Shown in pieces: positions 32,446 through 42,043 of a DNA stretch of 64,000 nucleotides (positions within the stretch are counted from its first letter, which is position 1; every line of letters begins with the position of its first letter). The stretch is from Burkholderiaceae bacterium (GTDB lineage Bacteria; Pseudomonadota; Gammaproteobacteria; Burkholderiales; Burkholderiaceae_C). Under the pieces are notes generated by a model. It was not told where the DNA came from and did not search any database. It saw nothing but the letters and a program-made list of their open reading frames with translations. The translations under genes and the position numbers were made by a program. The stretch is from contig JAGOPK010000003.1 in assembly GCA_017992055.1 (NCBI GenBank), forward strand, positions 186,001 through 250,000, given 5' to 3'.

Positions 32446-34107
32446 ATGACCCGACAACTTCCACCGCCCTCGGCACTGGCCGCGGCCACGCTGCTGGCCC
32501 TGCTGCAGGCCGGCACGGCCCAGGCCTTCCAGCTCGACACCGGCGATGCCGACCTGAAGCTGCGCTGGGACACCACGGTCAAGTACAGCGCCGCCATGCG
32601 CCTGAAGCAGCGCTCGCCGGGCCTGTCGAGCACGGTGATCGGGCCCACCGGCGTGGTCGGCGCCAACAACCTGAACCAGGACGACGGCGACAACAACTTT
32701 GGCCGCGGCCTGGTGTCCAACCGGCTGGACCTGCTGAGCGAGCTGGATGCCTCGTTCGGCAACTTCGGCGCGCGCCTGTCCGGCGCGGCCTGGTACGACG
32801 CGGTCTACAACGGCGGCACCGACAACACCAGCAGCTCGGCCAACCACAGCCCGGCCAGCGAGTTCACCGCGGCCACACGCCAGCTGATGGGCCGCAAGGC
32901 CGAGCTGCTGGACGCCTTTGTCTACGGCCGCTTCACGCTGGGCGACCTGCCGGCCACGCTGCGCCTGGGCCGCCACAGCCTGCTGTGGGGCGAGAGCCTG
33001 TTCTTCGGCGCCAACGGCATTGCCGGCGGCATGGCGCCGCTGGACCTGCCCAAGCTGCTGTCGGTGCCCAACTCGCAGTTCAAGGAGATCGCCCGCCCCA
33101 CCGGCAAGCTGTCGGGCCAGCTGCAGCTGTCGGCCGATCTGACCCTGGGCGCCTACATCGCCTATGAGTGGGAAAAGACGCGGCTGATGCCGGTCGGCGC
33201 CTATCTGTCGACCAGCGACTCGATGGGCCCCGGCGCCGAGCGCATCAATGCCGGGCCCACCGGCGTGTTCCGTTATGCCGGCGACCTGGACGCACGCGAC
33301 AGCGGCCAGGGCGGCGTGCAGCTGCGCTGGCGCGTGGAGTCGCTGGACACCGACTTCGGCTTCTACGCCATCCGCTACCACGCCACCGGCCCCAGCAACA
33401 TCTGGACGACGCTGTCCGGCGCGCCGCCGGCGCTGAGCGCCAGCAGCTTCCGCTGGGCCTACCACGAGGGCATCCGCGCCTATGGCATCAGCTTTGCCAA
33501 GGCGGTGGGCGAGTGGAGCCTGGCCGGCGAGGCCTCGATCCGCCAGAACACGCCGCTGGCCAGCTCGGGCCAATCCATCATCCCGGCCATCGGCGTGGGC
33601 ACGGCCTTCGACAACCGCGACAACCCAGGTTATGCGGTGGGCGAGACCGCGCATGTGCAGTTTTCCTGGCTGGCCAGCCTGGGGCCCAGCTGGATCTCGC
33701 GCGAGGCCAGCTTCCTGGGCGAGGTGGCCTGGAATACGCGCAGCAAGGTCAGCAAGAACGAGCGCATGCTGAACCCGAATGCCGACCGCAGCGCCACGGC
33801 CTTGCGCATGGTCTATGCGCCCAGCTACCGCCAGGTGCTGCCAGGCCTGGACCTGACGCCCAGCCTGGGCCTGGGCTATGGCTGGGGCCGCTCGTCGGCC
33901 GTCGGCCCGGGCTTCGCGGTCGACCGGGGCGGCGACCTGAACCTGGGCCTGGGCGCGGTCTACCTGGGCAGCTGGAACGCCAACCTGAGCCTGGTGCGCT
34001 ACCTGGGCAAGGAAGCGCCGACGCTGGACAACAGCAACAACGCCCAGTTCCAGCAGGCGCTCAAGGACCGCCACTTCGTCAGCCTGTCGCTGCGCACCAC
34101 CTTCTGA
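32446..34107 (+). CDS. DUF1302-family outer-membrane protein
   Basis: 553 residues with a signal peptide (AGTAQA). The start of the mature region, FQLDTGDADLKLRWDTTVKY, is characteristic of DUF1302. It has alternating beta-strand pattern through to a C-terminal aromatic (SLRTTF), consistent with an outer-membrane barrel. DUF1302 genes typically sit next to DUF1329 and RND genes in gene clusters for hydrophobic or lipid-like substrates, as they do here. Possible role in uptake across the outer membrane; unproven. Confidence 0.88.
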   Translation: MTRQLPPPSALAAATLLALLQAGTAQAFQLDTGDADLKLRWDTTVKYSAAMRLKQRSPGLSSTVIGPTGVVGANNLNQDDGDNNFGRGLVSNRLDLLSELDASFGNFGARLSGAAWYDAVYNGGTDNTSSSANHSPASEFTAATRQLMGRKAELLDAFVYGRFTLGDLPATLRLGRHSLLWGESLFFGANGIAGGMAPLDLPKLLSVPNSQFKEIARPTGKLSGQLQLSADLTLGAYIAYEWEKTRLMPVGAYLSTSDSMGPGAERINAGPTGVFRYAGDLDARDSGQGGVQLRWRVESLDTDFGFYAIRYHATGPSNIWTTLSGAPPALSASSFRWAYHEGIRAYGISFAKAVGEWSLAGEASIRQNTPLASSGQSIIPAIGVGTAFDNRDNPGYAVGETAHVQFSWLASLGPSWISREASFLGEVAWNTRSKVSKNERMLNPNADRSATALRMVYAPSYRQVLPGLDLTPSLGLGYGWGRSSAVGPGFAVDRGGDLNLGLGAVYLGSWNANLSLVRYLGKEAPTLDNSNNAQFQQALKDRHFVSLSLRTTF

Positions 34108-34127
34108 TTCTTCCGGAGACATTCCCC

Positions 34128-35474
34128 ATGCGAGCCCTGAACTTCATTGCGCCGCTGCTCCTGAGCGCGCTGGCCGGCGCCGCCCAGGCCGCGGTGACGG
34201 CCGACGAAGCCGCCAAGCTGAAGACCACGCTGACGCCGTTTGGCGCCGAGAAGGCCGGCAATGCCGACGGCAGCATCCCGGCCTGGACCGGCGGCATGAG
34301 CACGCCGGTGGCCGGCTTCAAGAACGGCGGCCGCCGCGGCGACCCCTTTGCCGCCGACAAGCCGCTGTACAGCATCACCGCCGACAACCTGGCCCAGCAT
34401 GCGGCCAAGCTCAGCGAGGGCACGCAGGCGCTGATCAAGAAGTACCCCAAGAGCTTCCGCGTCGATGTCTACAAGACCCAGCGCACGGCCGCCGCGCCGC
34501 AATGGGTCTACGACAACACCTTCAAGAACGCCACCAGCGCCAGGCTGGAGGGCGAGGTGGTCAAGGGCGCGTTCGGCGGCATCCCCTTCCCCATCCCCAA
34601 GACGGCCAAGGAGATCGTCGCCAACAACGAGCTGCACTGGCGCGGCGAGGCCTGGCAGAACGACTTCCGCGGCTACCTGGGCACGGCCAGCGGCCAGCGC
34701 GTGCTGTCGGTGGAAGGCACGGGCGACTGGCAGATGCCGTACTACGCCCAGGGCCAGCAGGACAAGTTCAACGGCGACTACTGGCTGATCCGCCTGGTCA
34801 ACAGCGGCCCGCCGGTGCGCGCCGGCGAGGCCATCACCGGCCGCCAGAACCTGGACCAGGACAAGACCAGCGTCTGGGTCTACCTGACCGGCCAGCGCCG
34901 CGTGCGCAAGCTGCCCAATGCCTGCTGCGACACGCCCACGCCGGCCTCGGGCGGCGTGGCCAGCTTCGACGAGGTGGACGTGCTGTCGGGCCGTGTGGAC
35001 CGCTTCGACTGGAAGATCGTCGGCAAGCAGGAGCTGCTGATCCCCTACAACAGCAACCGCCTGCACACGCCCGGCAAGGACAGCGATGTGATGCTGGCCA
35101 ACCACCTGAACCCCGACCATGTGCGCTGGGAGCTGCACCGGGTGTGGGTCATCGAGTCGGCGCTGAAGCCCGGCCAGCGCCACCAGGCGCCCAAGGGCCG
35201 CTACTACATCGACGAGGACACCTGGGTGGCCGTGCTGGGCGACCGCTGGGATGCCAACGGCCAGCTGTGGAAGACGCTGTGGGCGCATCCGGTGGTGATG
35301 CCCGACCTGCCGGCCACCACGCCGCAGCAGCAATGGGGCTTCAACGACCTGATCTCGGGCGCCTGGTATGCCAGCGGCGTGGTCAACGAAAGCAAGCGCC
35401 ACTACCAGATCGTGCCGCGCCGCGCCGACAGCTTCTTCACCGGCGACGCCATGGCCGGCGAAGGCGTGCGATGA
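34128..35474 (+). CDS. DUF1329-family envelope protein (LolB-like)
   Basis: 448 residues with a signal peptide (ALAGAAQA). The mature start (TADEAAKLKTTLTPFGAEKAGNADGSIPAW) and the internal GGIPFPIPK are DUF1329 signatures. The predicted fold resembles outer-membrane lipoprotein carrier folds. It lies 20 bases after the DUF1302 gene, a near-constant pairing. Likely a periplasmic partner for moving a hydrophobic compound between membranes. Confidence 0.9.
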   Translation: MRALNFIAPLLLSALAGAAQAAVTADEAAKLKTTLTPFGAEKAGNADGSIPAWTGGMSTPVAGFKNGGRRGDPFAADKPLYSITADNLAQHAAKLSEGTQALIKKYPKSFRVDVYKTQRTAAAPQWVYDNTFKNATSARLEGEVVKGAFGGIPFPIPKTAKEIVANNELHWRGEAWQNDFRGYLGTASGQRVLSVEGTGDWQMPYYAQGQQDKFNGDYWLIRLVNSGPPVRAGEAITGRQNLDQDKTSVWVYLTGQRRVRKLPNACCDTPTPASGGVASFDEVDVLSGRVDRFDWKIVGKQELLIPYNSNRLHTPGKDSDVMLANHLNPDHVRWELHRVWVIESALKPGQRHQAPKGRYYIDEDTWVAVLGDRWDANGQLWKTLWAHPVVMPDLPATTPQQQWGFNDLISGAWYASGVVNESKRHYQIVPRRADSFFTGDAMAGEGVR

Positions 35475-36556
35475 GCCTGCCTGCCCTGCGCCGCCAGGCC
35501 ATGGCATCGGCACTGGCCTGTGCCCTGCCGCTGCTGGCCGCGGCCGCAAGCCCGGTCGGCGACGCGCTGCAGCGCCCGGCGCTGCAGATCCAGGCGCCGC
35601 AGCGCGCGGTGCTGCTGTCGGCGGCCCTGGCCGGCGAGCGCATCGTCGCCGTCGGCGAACGTGGCCTGATCGCCACCAGCGACGACGGTGGCCGCCAGTG
35701 GCGGCAAGCGCCCAGCCCGGTCAGCGTCACGCTGACCATGCTGCGCTTTGCCGATGCCCGCCACGGCGTGGCCATCGGCCATGGCGGCACGGTGCTGGTG
35801 AGCACGGATGCCGGCGCCAGCTGGTCGCTGCGCCTGGACGGCCGGCGCATTGCCCAACTGGCCATGGACGCGGCCAAGGATCCGGCCGCACCACCCGAAG
35901 CCCGCCGCGATGCCGAGCGCCTGCTGGCCGACGGCCCCGACAAGCCGCTGCTGGACCTGCTGCTGTGGGATGCCCGGCGCATGCTGGTGGTCGGTGCCTA
36001 CGGCCTGGCCCTGCACAGCGCCGATGGCGGCCAGAGCTGGACGCCGTGGATGGCCCGCCTGCCCAATCCACGCGGCCTGCACTGGTATGTGGCGCGGCGC
36101 GCCGGCGACAGCCTGGTGCTGGCCGGCGAGCAGGGCCTGCTGGTGCGCTCCGACGATGGCGGCGCCAGCTTCCGGCCGCTGGCCTCGCCCTACAAGGGCA
36201 GCTGGTTCACCGGCGAGCTGGCAGCCGACGGCAGCCTGCTGCTGGCCGGCCTGCGTGGCAATGTCTGGCGCTCGGCCGACGGCGGCCTGGGCCGCGAACC
36301 CTGGCAGGCCCTGGCCTCGCCGCAGCCGGCCAGCATCACCAGCTCGCTGCGCCTGGCCGATGGCCGGCTGCTGCTGGCCAACCAGGCCGGCCAGGTGCTG
36401 GCGCTGCACGGTGAGTCGCTGGCACCGCTGAACCCGGCGCCCATCCCCATGCCAGCAGCCCTATTGGCGCTGCGCGATGGCCGCCTGCTGAGCTTCGGCA
36501 TGGCTGGCGTGGTGCCGGTTTCCGATCGACCCAACGCGCAAGGAGCGCGTCCGTGA
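35471..36556 (+). CDS. YCF48/BNR-repeat beta-propeller protein
   Basis: 361 residues with a signal peptide. It carries repeated Asp-box-like motifs (TSDDGGRQWRQ, STDAGASWSLR, SADGGQSWTPW, SDDGGASFRPL), the pattern of a seven-bladed YCF48-like propeller. In other bacteria such proteins sit beside RND exporters of this DUF1302/DUF1329 module. It overlaps the preceding gene by four bases and the next by one, so all are coupled. Confidence 0.88.
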   Translation: MSLPALRRQAMASALACALPLLAAAASPVGDALQRPALQIQAPQRAVLLSAALAGERIVAVGERGLIATSDDGGRQWRQAPSPVSVTLTMLRFADARHGVAIGHGGTVLVSTDAGASWSLRLDGRRIAQLAMDAAKDPAAPPEARRDAERLLADGPDKPLLDLLLWDARRMLVVGAYGLALHSADGGQSWTPWMARLPNPRGLHWYVARRAGDSLVLAGEQGLLVRSDDGGASFRPLASPYKGSWFTGELAADGSLLLAGLRGNVWRSADGGLGREPWQALASPQPASITSSLRLADGRLLLANQAGQVLALHGESLAPLNPAPIPMPAALLALRDGRLLSFGMAGVVPVSDRPNAQGARP

Positions 36557-38982
36557 TGTCCCCTACCCCGCCTGTGCCCGCCGCGCAGGACTTCGATACC
36601 CGTTCCGGCTCGCTGATCGAGCGCGCGCTGTTCAACCACCGCGGCTGGGTGCTGCTGCTGTGCGCGCTGATCACGGCCCTGCTGGGCTGGCAGGCCACGC
36701 GGCTGCAGCTGAATGCCAGCTTCGAGAAGACCATCCCGGCCGGCCACCCCTACATCGCCAACTACCTGCGCCACCAGGCCGAGCTGAGCGGCCTGGGCAA
36801 TGCGGTGCGCATCGCCGTGGCCCGGCCCGAGGGTGCCCAGGCCACGATCTACGACGCACGCTACCTGGACACGCTGCGCCGCCTGTCTGACGAAGTCTTC
36901 TTGCTGCCCGGCGTGGACCGTGCGCGCATGAAGTCGCTGTGGACGCCCAGCACACGCTGGGTCGGCGTCACCGAGGACGGGCTGGAAGGCGGGCCGGTGA
37001 TCCCGGACGGCTACGACGGCTCGCCGCGCAGCCTGCAGCAGCTGGCGGCCAATGTGGCGCGCTCCGGCGAGGTGGGCCAGCTGGTGGCCCGCGACGCACG
37101 CTCGACGGTGATCGTGCTGCCGCTGCTGGCCCGCGATGCCCAGGGCCAGGCGCTGGACTACGGCCGGCTGTCGCAGCAGCTGGAAGCCCTGCGCCACAAG
37201 TACGAGGCCGAGGGTGTGCAGCTGCACATCACCGGCTTTGCCAAGATCGTCGGCGACCTGATGGACGGCGTGCGTGCGGTGCTGCTGTTCTTTGCGCTGG
37301 CCGTGGCCATCGCCACCGCGATGGTGTTCTGGTACACGCGCTGCGTGCGCTCCACCGCCCTGGTGGTGCTGGCCTCGCTGGTGGCCGTGGTCTGGCAGCT
37401 GGGCCTGCTGCCGACGCTGGGCTTTGCGCTGGACCCGTATTCGATCCTCGTGCCCTTTCTGGTGTTCGCCATCGGCATGAGCCATGGCGCGCAGAAGATG
37501 AACGGCATCATGCAGGACATCGGCCGCGGCCTGCCGCGCCTGGTGGCCGCGCGCTACACCTTCCGCCGCCTGTTCCTGGCCGGGCTGACCGCGCTGCTGG
37601 CCGATGCCGTGGGCTTTGCCGTGCTGCTGGTGATCGACATCCAGGTCATCCGCGAGCTGGCGATTGCCGCGTCCATCGGCGTGGCGGTGCTGATCTTCAC
37701 CAACCTGATCCTGCTGCCCATCGGCCTGAGCTACACCGGCGTCAGCCCGCGCGCCGCGCAGCGTAGCCTGCGCGCCGAGCAGGCCGATGCGGCCGGCGCC
37801 GCCAAGCACCCGCTGTGGGCACTGCTGGACCGCTTCACCCAGCGCCGCTGGGCCGCCAGCACGGTGGCCGTGGCCGTGCTGCTGGGCGTGGCCGGCTTTG
37901 CGGTCAGCACCCAGCTGAAGATCGGCGACCTGGACCCGGGTGCCCCCGAGCTGCGTGCCGACAGCCGCTACAACCGCGACGTGGCGTTCATGAACCGGGC
38001 CTACGGCGCCAGCAGCGATGTGCTGGCGGTGATGGTGAAGACGCCCGACGGCCAGTGCTCGCAGTACGCCACGCTGAACAAGGTGGACGCGCTGGAATGG
38101 CAGCTGCGCCAGATCCCCGGTGTGGAGTCCACCAACACCCTGGCCCTGCTGAACCGGCGCGTGCTGTCGGGGCTGAACGAGGGCCATCCACGCTGGTACG
38201 AGTTCCTGCCCAACCAGGACATGCTCAACACCGTCACCGCCGGCGCGCCGCGTGGCCTGTACAACGATGCCTGCAACCTGCTGACGGTGTATGTCTACCT
38301 CAGCGACCACAAGGCCGATACGCTGGCCCGGGTGGTGGCCCATGTCGAGGCCTTTGCCCAGGCCAACAACACGGCCGACACGCAGTTCCTGCTGGCCGCC
38401 GGCTCGGCCGGCATCGAGGCCGCCACCAACATCGTCGTCAAGAACGCCTGGCGGCTGATGCTGCTGCTGGTCTATGGCGCGGTGGTGCTGCTGTGCTTCG
38501 CCACCTTCCGCAGCTGGCGCGCGGTGCTGGTGGCGGTGCTGCCGCTGGTGCTGACGTCCTTCCTGGCCGAGGCGCTGATGGTGGCCCTGGGCATGGGCGT
38601 GAAGGTGGCCACGCTGCCGGTGATTGCGCTGGGCGTGGGCATCGGCGTGGACTATGCGCTGTACATCCTGTCCATCGTGCTGGCCCAGCTGCGCGAGGGG
38701 CGCAGCCTGTCGGAGAGCTACTACCGCGCCCTGCTGTTCACCGGCAAGGTGGTGATGCTGACCGGCGTGACCCTGGCCGTGGGCGTGATCACCTGGGTCG
38801 CCAGCCCCATCAAGTTCCAGGCCGACATGGGCCTGCTGCTGGCCTTCATGTTCCTGTGGAACATGCTCGGCGCCCTGGTGCTGCTGCCGGCGCTCGCGCA
38901 CTTCCTGCTGAAGCGGCAGGTGCGGGGTGCCGAGGACTCGGCCGCCTTCTTCGGCCGTTTGAATGCGGAGCATCGCGCATGA
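36556..38982 (+). CDS. RND-superfamily exporter of the MMPL/hydrophobe type
   Basis: 808 residues with twelve predicted helices in two halves and sterol-sensing-like features: VPFLVFAIGMSHGAQKMNG in the first half and ALGVGIGVDYALYILSIVLAQ in the second, plus two large periplasmic loops. The protein moves hydrophobic molecules. The ATG at 36556 overlaps the preceding stop by one base (TGATG). No membrane-fusion protein is encoded, consistent with an inner-membrane-to-DUF1302 route. Confidence 0.9.
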   Translation: MSPTPPVPAAQDFDTRSGSLIERALFNHRGWVLLLCALITALLGWQATRLQLNASFEKTIPAGHPYIANYLRHQAELSGLGNAVRIAVARPEGAQATIYDARYLDTLRRLSDEVFLLPGVDRARMKSLWTPSTRWVGVTEDGLEGGPVIPDGYDGSPRSLQQLAANVARSGEVGQLVARDARSTVIVLPLLARDAQGQALDYGRLSQQLEALRHKYEAEGVQLHITGFAKIVGDLMDGVRAVLLFFALAVAIATAMVFWYTRCVRSTALVVLASLVAVVWQLGLLPTLGFALDPYSILVPFLVFAIGMSHGAQKMNGIMQDIGRGLPRLVAARYTFRRLFLAGLTALLADAVGFAVLLVIDIQVIRELAIAASIGVAVLIFTNLILLPIGLSYTGVSPRAAQRSLRAEQADAAGAAKHPLWALLDRFTQRRWAASTVAVAVLLGVAGFAVSTQLKIGDLDPGAPELRADSRYNRDVAFMNRAYGASSDVLAVMVKTPDGQCSQYATLNKVDALEWQLRQIPGVESTNTLALLNRRVLSGLNEGHPRWYEFLPNQDMLNTVTAGAPRGLYNDACNLLTVYVYLSDHKADTLARVVAHVEAFAQANNTADTQFLLAAGSAGIEAATNIVVKNAWRLMLLLVYGAVVLLCFATFRSWRAVLVAVLPLVLTSFLAEALMVALGMGVKVATLPVIALGVGIGVDYALYILSIVLAQLREGRSLSESYYRALLFTGKVVMLTGVTLAVGVITWVASPIKFQADMGLLLAFMFLWNMLGALVLLPALAHFLLKRQVRGAEDSAAFFGRLNAEHRA

Positions 38983-39512
38983 GCCTGCACCCCTTTCGCC
39001 CTGCATGCGCCGGGCTGGCACTGGGCCTGATCGGCCTGCTCGGGCTGCGGCCCGGCCTGGCCCAGGCCCAGGCCCAGCCCACACCGGCCCAGGTCTTCGA
39101 GCGCTACACGGCCGCCGTGCATGCCGGCGACCTGGCCGCGGTGCGGGCCTTGATCGCGCCGGACGTCGAACGCTCGGACTTCGTCGGCTGCCGCCCCGAG
39201 ATGGACAACCCGGCCTGCCTGGCCCACTACATCCAGCAGACGGTGCTGGCGCCTCAGGCCCGCTTCACCGAGCTGGGCCGCGAGCAGCGCGGCGACTGGC
39301 TGGACGTGCGGCTGGAAGTGCGCAGCGAGCTGTACCGGCGCGCCGGTGCCGAGCGCATCGTCGGCCGCGATGTGCTGCAGGTGCGCGACGGCCTGATCCG
39401 CAGCTTCCGCTTCATCCCGGACTTCAGCGACACCGCCACCGTGCGCTTCTTCGCCACGCTGGGCATCGGACCGGGCGCCGCCCGGCCGCGCCCGGCGGCC
39501 TCACAACCCTGA
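38979..39512 (+). CDS. Secreted SnoaL/NTF2-like protein
   Basis: 177 residues with a signal peptide (GLAQAQA). The following ~120 residues fit the NTF2/SnoaL cone: VFERYTAAVHAGDLAAVRALI, then YRRAGAERIVGRDVLQVRDG. Such folds bind small hydrophobic molecules or act as cyclases and isomerases. It overlaps the RND gene by four bases, tying it to the same module. Function unknown. Confidence 0.72.
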   Translation: MSLHPFRPACAGLALGLIGLLGLRPGLAQAQAQPTPAQVFERYTAAVHAGDLAAVRALIAPDVERSDFVGCRPEMDNPACLAHYIQQTVLAPQARFTELGREQRGDWLDVRLEVRSELYRRAGAERIVGRDVLQVRDGLIRSFRFIPDFSDTATVRFFATLGIGPGAARPRPAASQP

Positions 39513-39532
39513 ACCGCTGTCACCCCCACCCC

Positions 39533-40699
39533 ATGTTCAAGTACTTTCCCACCAACTACGTCTGGAACCTCTCGGTCGACCTGGCCATCGAGATGGGCGC
39601 GCGCATCGGCGAGATCGAGGCCATGTGCGCGCCGCTGCAGGAGGCCGCCAAGGCCCCCGATGCGGCCGGCACCCAGGCCTTCCGCGACACCTGGGTGAGC
39701 ATGGCCGACAAGCTGTGCACGCTGGCCGATGAAGACCAGGCCGCCGGCCGCCTGATCTCGGCCGGCGAGAAGCTGCGCCGCGCCAGCAGCTACCTGATCA
39801 CCGCCGAGCGGCTGCAGGCGCACAACGCGCCGGGCCGGCGCGCGCTGTACGAGCGTGAGCTGGCGCTGTTTCTCCAGGGCAGCCGCCTGCTGGGCGACCG
39901 GGTCGAGCGCGTGGAGATCCCCTATGAAGGCCAGCATCTGTCGGCGCTGTACCTGCCCGCCCAGGGCCTGCAGCCCGGCCAGCGCGCGCCGCTGCTGGTG
40001 CAGGTCAACGGCCTGGACTCGACCAAGGAGATGAAGTACCTGGTCGGCCTGCCCGCCTGGCTGGCCCAGCGTGGCGTGTCCTCGCTGATCGTCGACCAGC
40101 CCGGCACCGGCGAGGCCCTGCGCCTGCACGGCCTGACGGCGCGCCACGACAGCGAGCACTGGGCCAGCCGCGTCATCGACTGGCTGGAGACGCGCGGCGA
40201 TGTGGACCCCCGGCGCATCGGCCTGGAGGGCGTGTCGCTGGGCGGCTACTACTGCCCGCGCGCCGTGGCCTACGAGCCGCGTTTTGCCGCCGGCGTGTGC
40301 TGGGGCGCCAACCACGACTGGCGGGACGTGCAGAAGCGCCGGCTGGAGAAGGAGGGCAACTTCCCGGTGCCGCACTACTGGGCCCATGTGATGTGGGTCT
40401 GGGGCGCCAAGGACATGGACGACTTCATGCGCATCGCCGAGAACGTGCACCTGGACGGCGTGGTGGAGAAGATCCGCGTTCCCTTCCTGGTGACGCATGG
40501 CGAGAAGGACAGCCAGATCCCGCTGAAGTGGGCGCAGCGCACCTACGAGCAGCTGGTCAACAGCCCGAAGCGCGAGCTGAAGATCTTCACCGACCGCGAG
40601 GGCGGCGTGCAGCACAGCAGCTTCGACAACAGCATCAACGCCGGCCACTACATCGCCGACTGGGTGGCCGAGGTCCTGGGCGGCAAGACCGCCGCCTGA
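39533..40699 (+). CDS. Alpha/beta hydrolase with helical cap (2,6-dihydroxypseudooxynicotine-hydrolase-like)
   Basis: 388 residues. Nucleophile elbow GVSLGG (Ser about 234), a likely acid in HGEKDSQIP, and the base His in GGVQHSSFD complete a catalytic triad. The ~120-residue N-terminal helical region (MGARIGEIEAM, TWVSMADKLCTLADEDQA) is the lid seen in FrsA-like and C-C bond hydrolases such as DHPON hydrolase. In a ring-degradation cluster it may cleave a C-C or ester bond of an intermediate. Confidence 0.85.
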   Translation: MFKYFPTNYVWNLSVDLAIEMGARIGEIEAMCAPLQEAAKAPDAAGTQAFRDTWVSMADKLCTLADEDQAAGRLISAGEKLRRASSYLITAERLQAHNAPGRRALYERELALFLQGSRLLGDRVERVEIPYEGQHLSALYLPAQGLQPGQRAPLLVQVNGLDSTKEMKYLVGLPAWLAQRGVSSLIVDQPGTGEALRLHGLTARHDSEHWASRVIDWLETRGDVDPRRIGLEGVSLGGYYCPRAVAYEPRFAAGVCWGANHDWRDVQKRRLEKEGNFPVPHYWAHVMWVWGAKDMDDFMRIAENVHLDGVVEKIRVPFLVTHGEKDSQIPLKWAQRTYEQLVNSPKRELKIFTDREGGVQHSSFDNSINAGHYIADWVAEVLGGKTAA

Positions 40700-40721
40700 A
40701 CATCGACAAGGAACACAGAGC

Positions 40722-41666
40722 ATGAACATCATCGGACCCGACGCCCTGGTCTTTGGCGTCGACGACCTCGCCGCCTGCCGCCAGTACCTGATCGACTACG
40801 GCCTGAAGGACGCCGGCGACGGCCGCTTCGAGGCGCTGGACGGCACGGCCGTGCTCATCCGCGACAAGGACGATGCCTCGCTGCCGGCCTCGCTCGGCAC
40901 GGCCTCGATGCTGCGCGAGACGGTCTACGGCGTGGCCGACCTGGCCACGCTGGACGCGATCCAGGCCGAGCTGCAGCGCGACCGCAGCGTCACGCGCCAG
41001 GACGGCGTGCTGCGCTGCACCGACGACATGGGCTTTGCGCTGGCCTTCCAGCTCACGGTGCGCCGGCCCATCACGCTGGCGGCCGAAAGCGTCAACGCCC
41101 CCGGCGCGCCAGCCCAGCGCGGGCCCAACCAGCTGGCCTTCAGCGACGACATGCCGGCGCTGCCGCGCTCGCTGTCGCACGTGGTCTATTTCGTCCCGGA
41201 CGCGGCCAGGGCCGAGGCCTTCTACACCCGGCTGGGCTTTGTCTGCACCGACCGCTTCAGCGGCGTGGGCCCGTTCCTGCGGCCGGCCGGCACGGCCGAC
41301 CACCACACGCTGTTCATGATCCAGACGCCGCCGTTCATGAAGGGCTGCGAGCACTTCACCTTCCACCTGGGCGGCCCCACCGAGGTGATGCTGGCCGGCA
41401 CGCGCTTCGTCAACAAGGGCTACCAGAGCTTCTGGGGCCCGGGCCGCCACCGTTTCGGCAGCAACTGGTTCTGGTACTTCAACTCGCCGCTGGGCTGCCA
41501 CGTCGAATACGACGCCGACATGGACCTGCACGACGACCAGTGGACCGCCCGCGAGGCGGCCATGGGCGCCGATGCCTCGCAGCTGTTCCTGTTCCAGCAT
41601 CGCGACAAGTGGGCGCCGTCCGGCCCGCCACCGGGCGCTGCCGGCGGCAAGCCCCCGGCGCACTGA
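40722..41666 (+). CDS. Extradiol-type VOC-fold dioxygenase, substrate unknown
   Basis: 314 residues with two VOC modules. In the second, catalytic-domain pattern, iron ligands are plausible at SLSHVVYFVPD (His), CEHFTFHLGG (His) and GCHVEYDADMD (Glu). That is the 2-His-1-carboxylate site of type I extradiol ring-cleavage dioxygenases. Overall it is divergent from the 2,3-dihydroxybiphenyl and catechol enzymes. It likely opens a catechol-like ring made by the flavin monooxygenase at 42040. Confidence 0.82.
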   Translation: MNIIGPDALVFGVDDLAACRQYLIDYGLKDAGDGRFEALDGTAVLIRDKDDASLPASLGTASMLRETVYGVADLATLDAIQAELQRDRSVTRQDGVLRCTDDMGFALAFQLTVRRPITLAAESVNAPGAPAQRGPNQLAFSDDMPALPRSLSHVVYFVPDAARAEAFYTRLGFVCTDRFSGVGPFLRPAGTADHHTLFMIQTPPFMKGCEHFTFHLGGPTEVMLAGTRFVNKGYQSFWGPGRHRFGSNWFWYFNSPLGCHVEYDADMDLHDDQWTAREAAMGADASQLFLFQHRDKWAPSGPPPGAAGGKPPAH

Positions 41667-41677
41667 AGGCGCCTGCG

Positions 41678-42043
41678 ATGCGCCTGTGCCACCTCGACGA
41701 GCTGCCCGATGGCGGCGCACGCGGCTTCGACCCGCAGCGCAGCGGCCAGGACAGCGTGCTGCTGCTGCGCCGCGGCCGCGAACTGCGCGCCTTCGTCGAC
41801 GCCTGCCCGCACCTCGGCACGCCGCTGGCCTGGCGCAAGAACGCCTACCTCAATGCCGCGCGCGACCGCATCGTCTGCGCCGCGCACGGCGCGCTGTTCG
41901 ACACACACACCGGCCTGTGCACGCTGGGGCCATGCCTGGGCCAGTCGCTGACGCCGCTGGCCGTGCACCTGGACGCGCACGACCAGGTGCACCTGAGCCT
42001 GCCCTGCCAAGACCCGAACGATTCCCAGGAGACATCCGCATGA
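41678..42043 (+). CDS. Small Rieske [2Fe-2S] ferredoxin-like protein
   Basis: 121 residues with both Rieske motifs: CPHLGTPL (Cys, His) and CAAHGALFD (Cys, His). Rieske ferredoxins feed electrons to oxygenases, but no two-component terminal oxygenase is adjacent; the van-type oxygenase at 49515 has its own reductase. It may partner a flavoprotein or oxygenase of the cluster. It overlaps the next gene by four bases (ATGA). Confidence 0.88.
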   Translation: MRLCHLDELPDGGARGFDPQRSGQDSVLLLRRGRELRAFVDACPHLGTPLAWRKNAYLNAARDRIVCAAHGALFDTHTGLCTLGPCLGQSLTPLAVHLDAHDQVHLSLPCQDPNDSQETSA

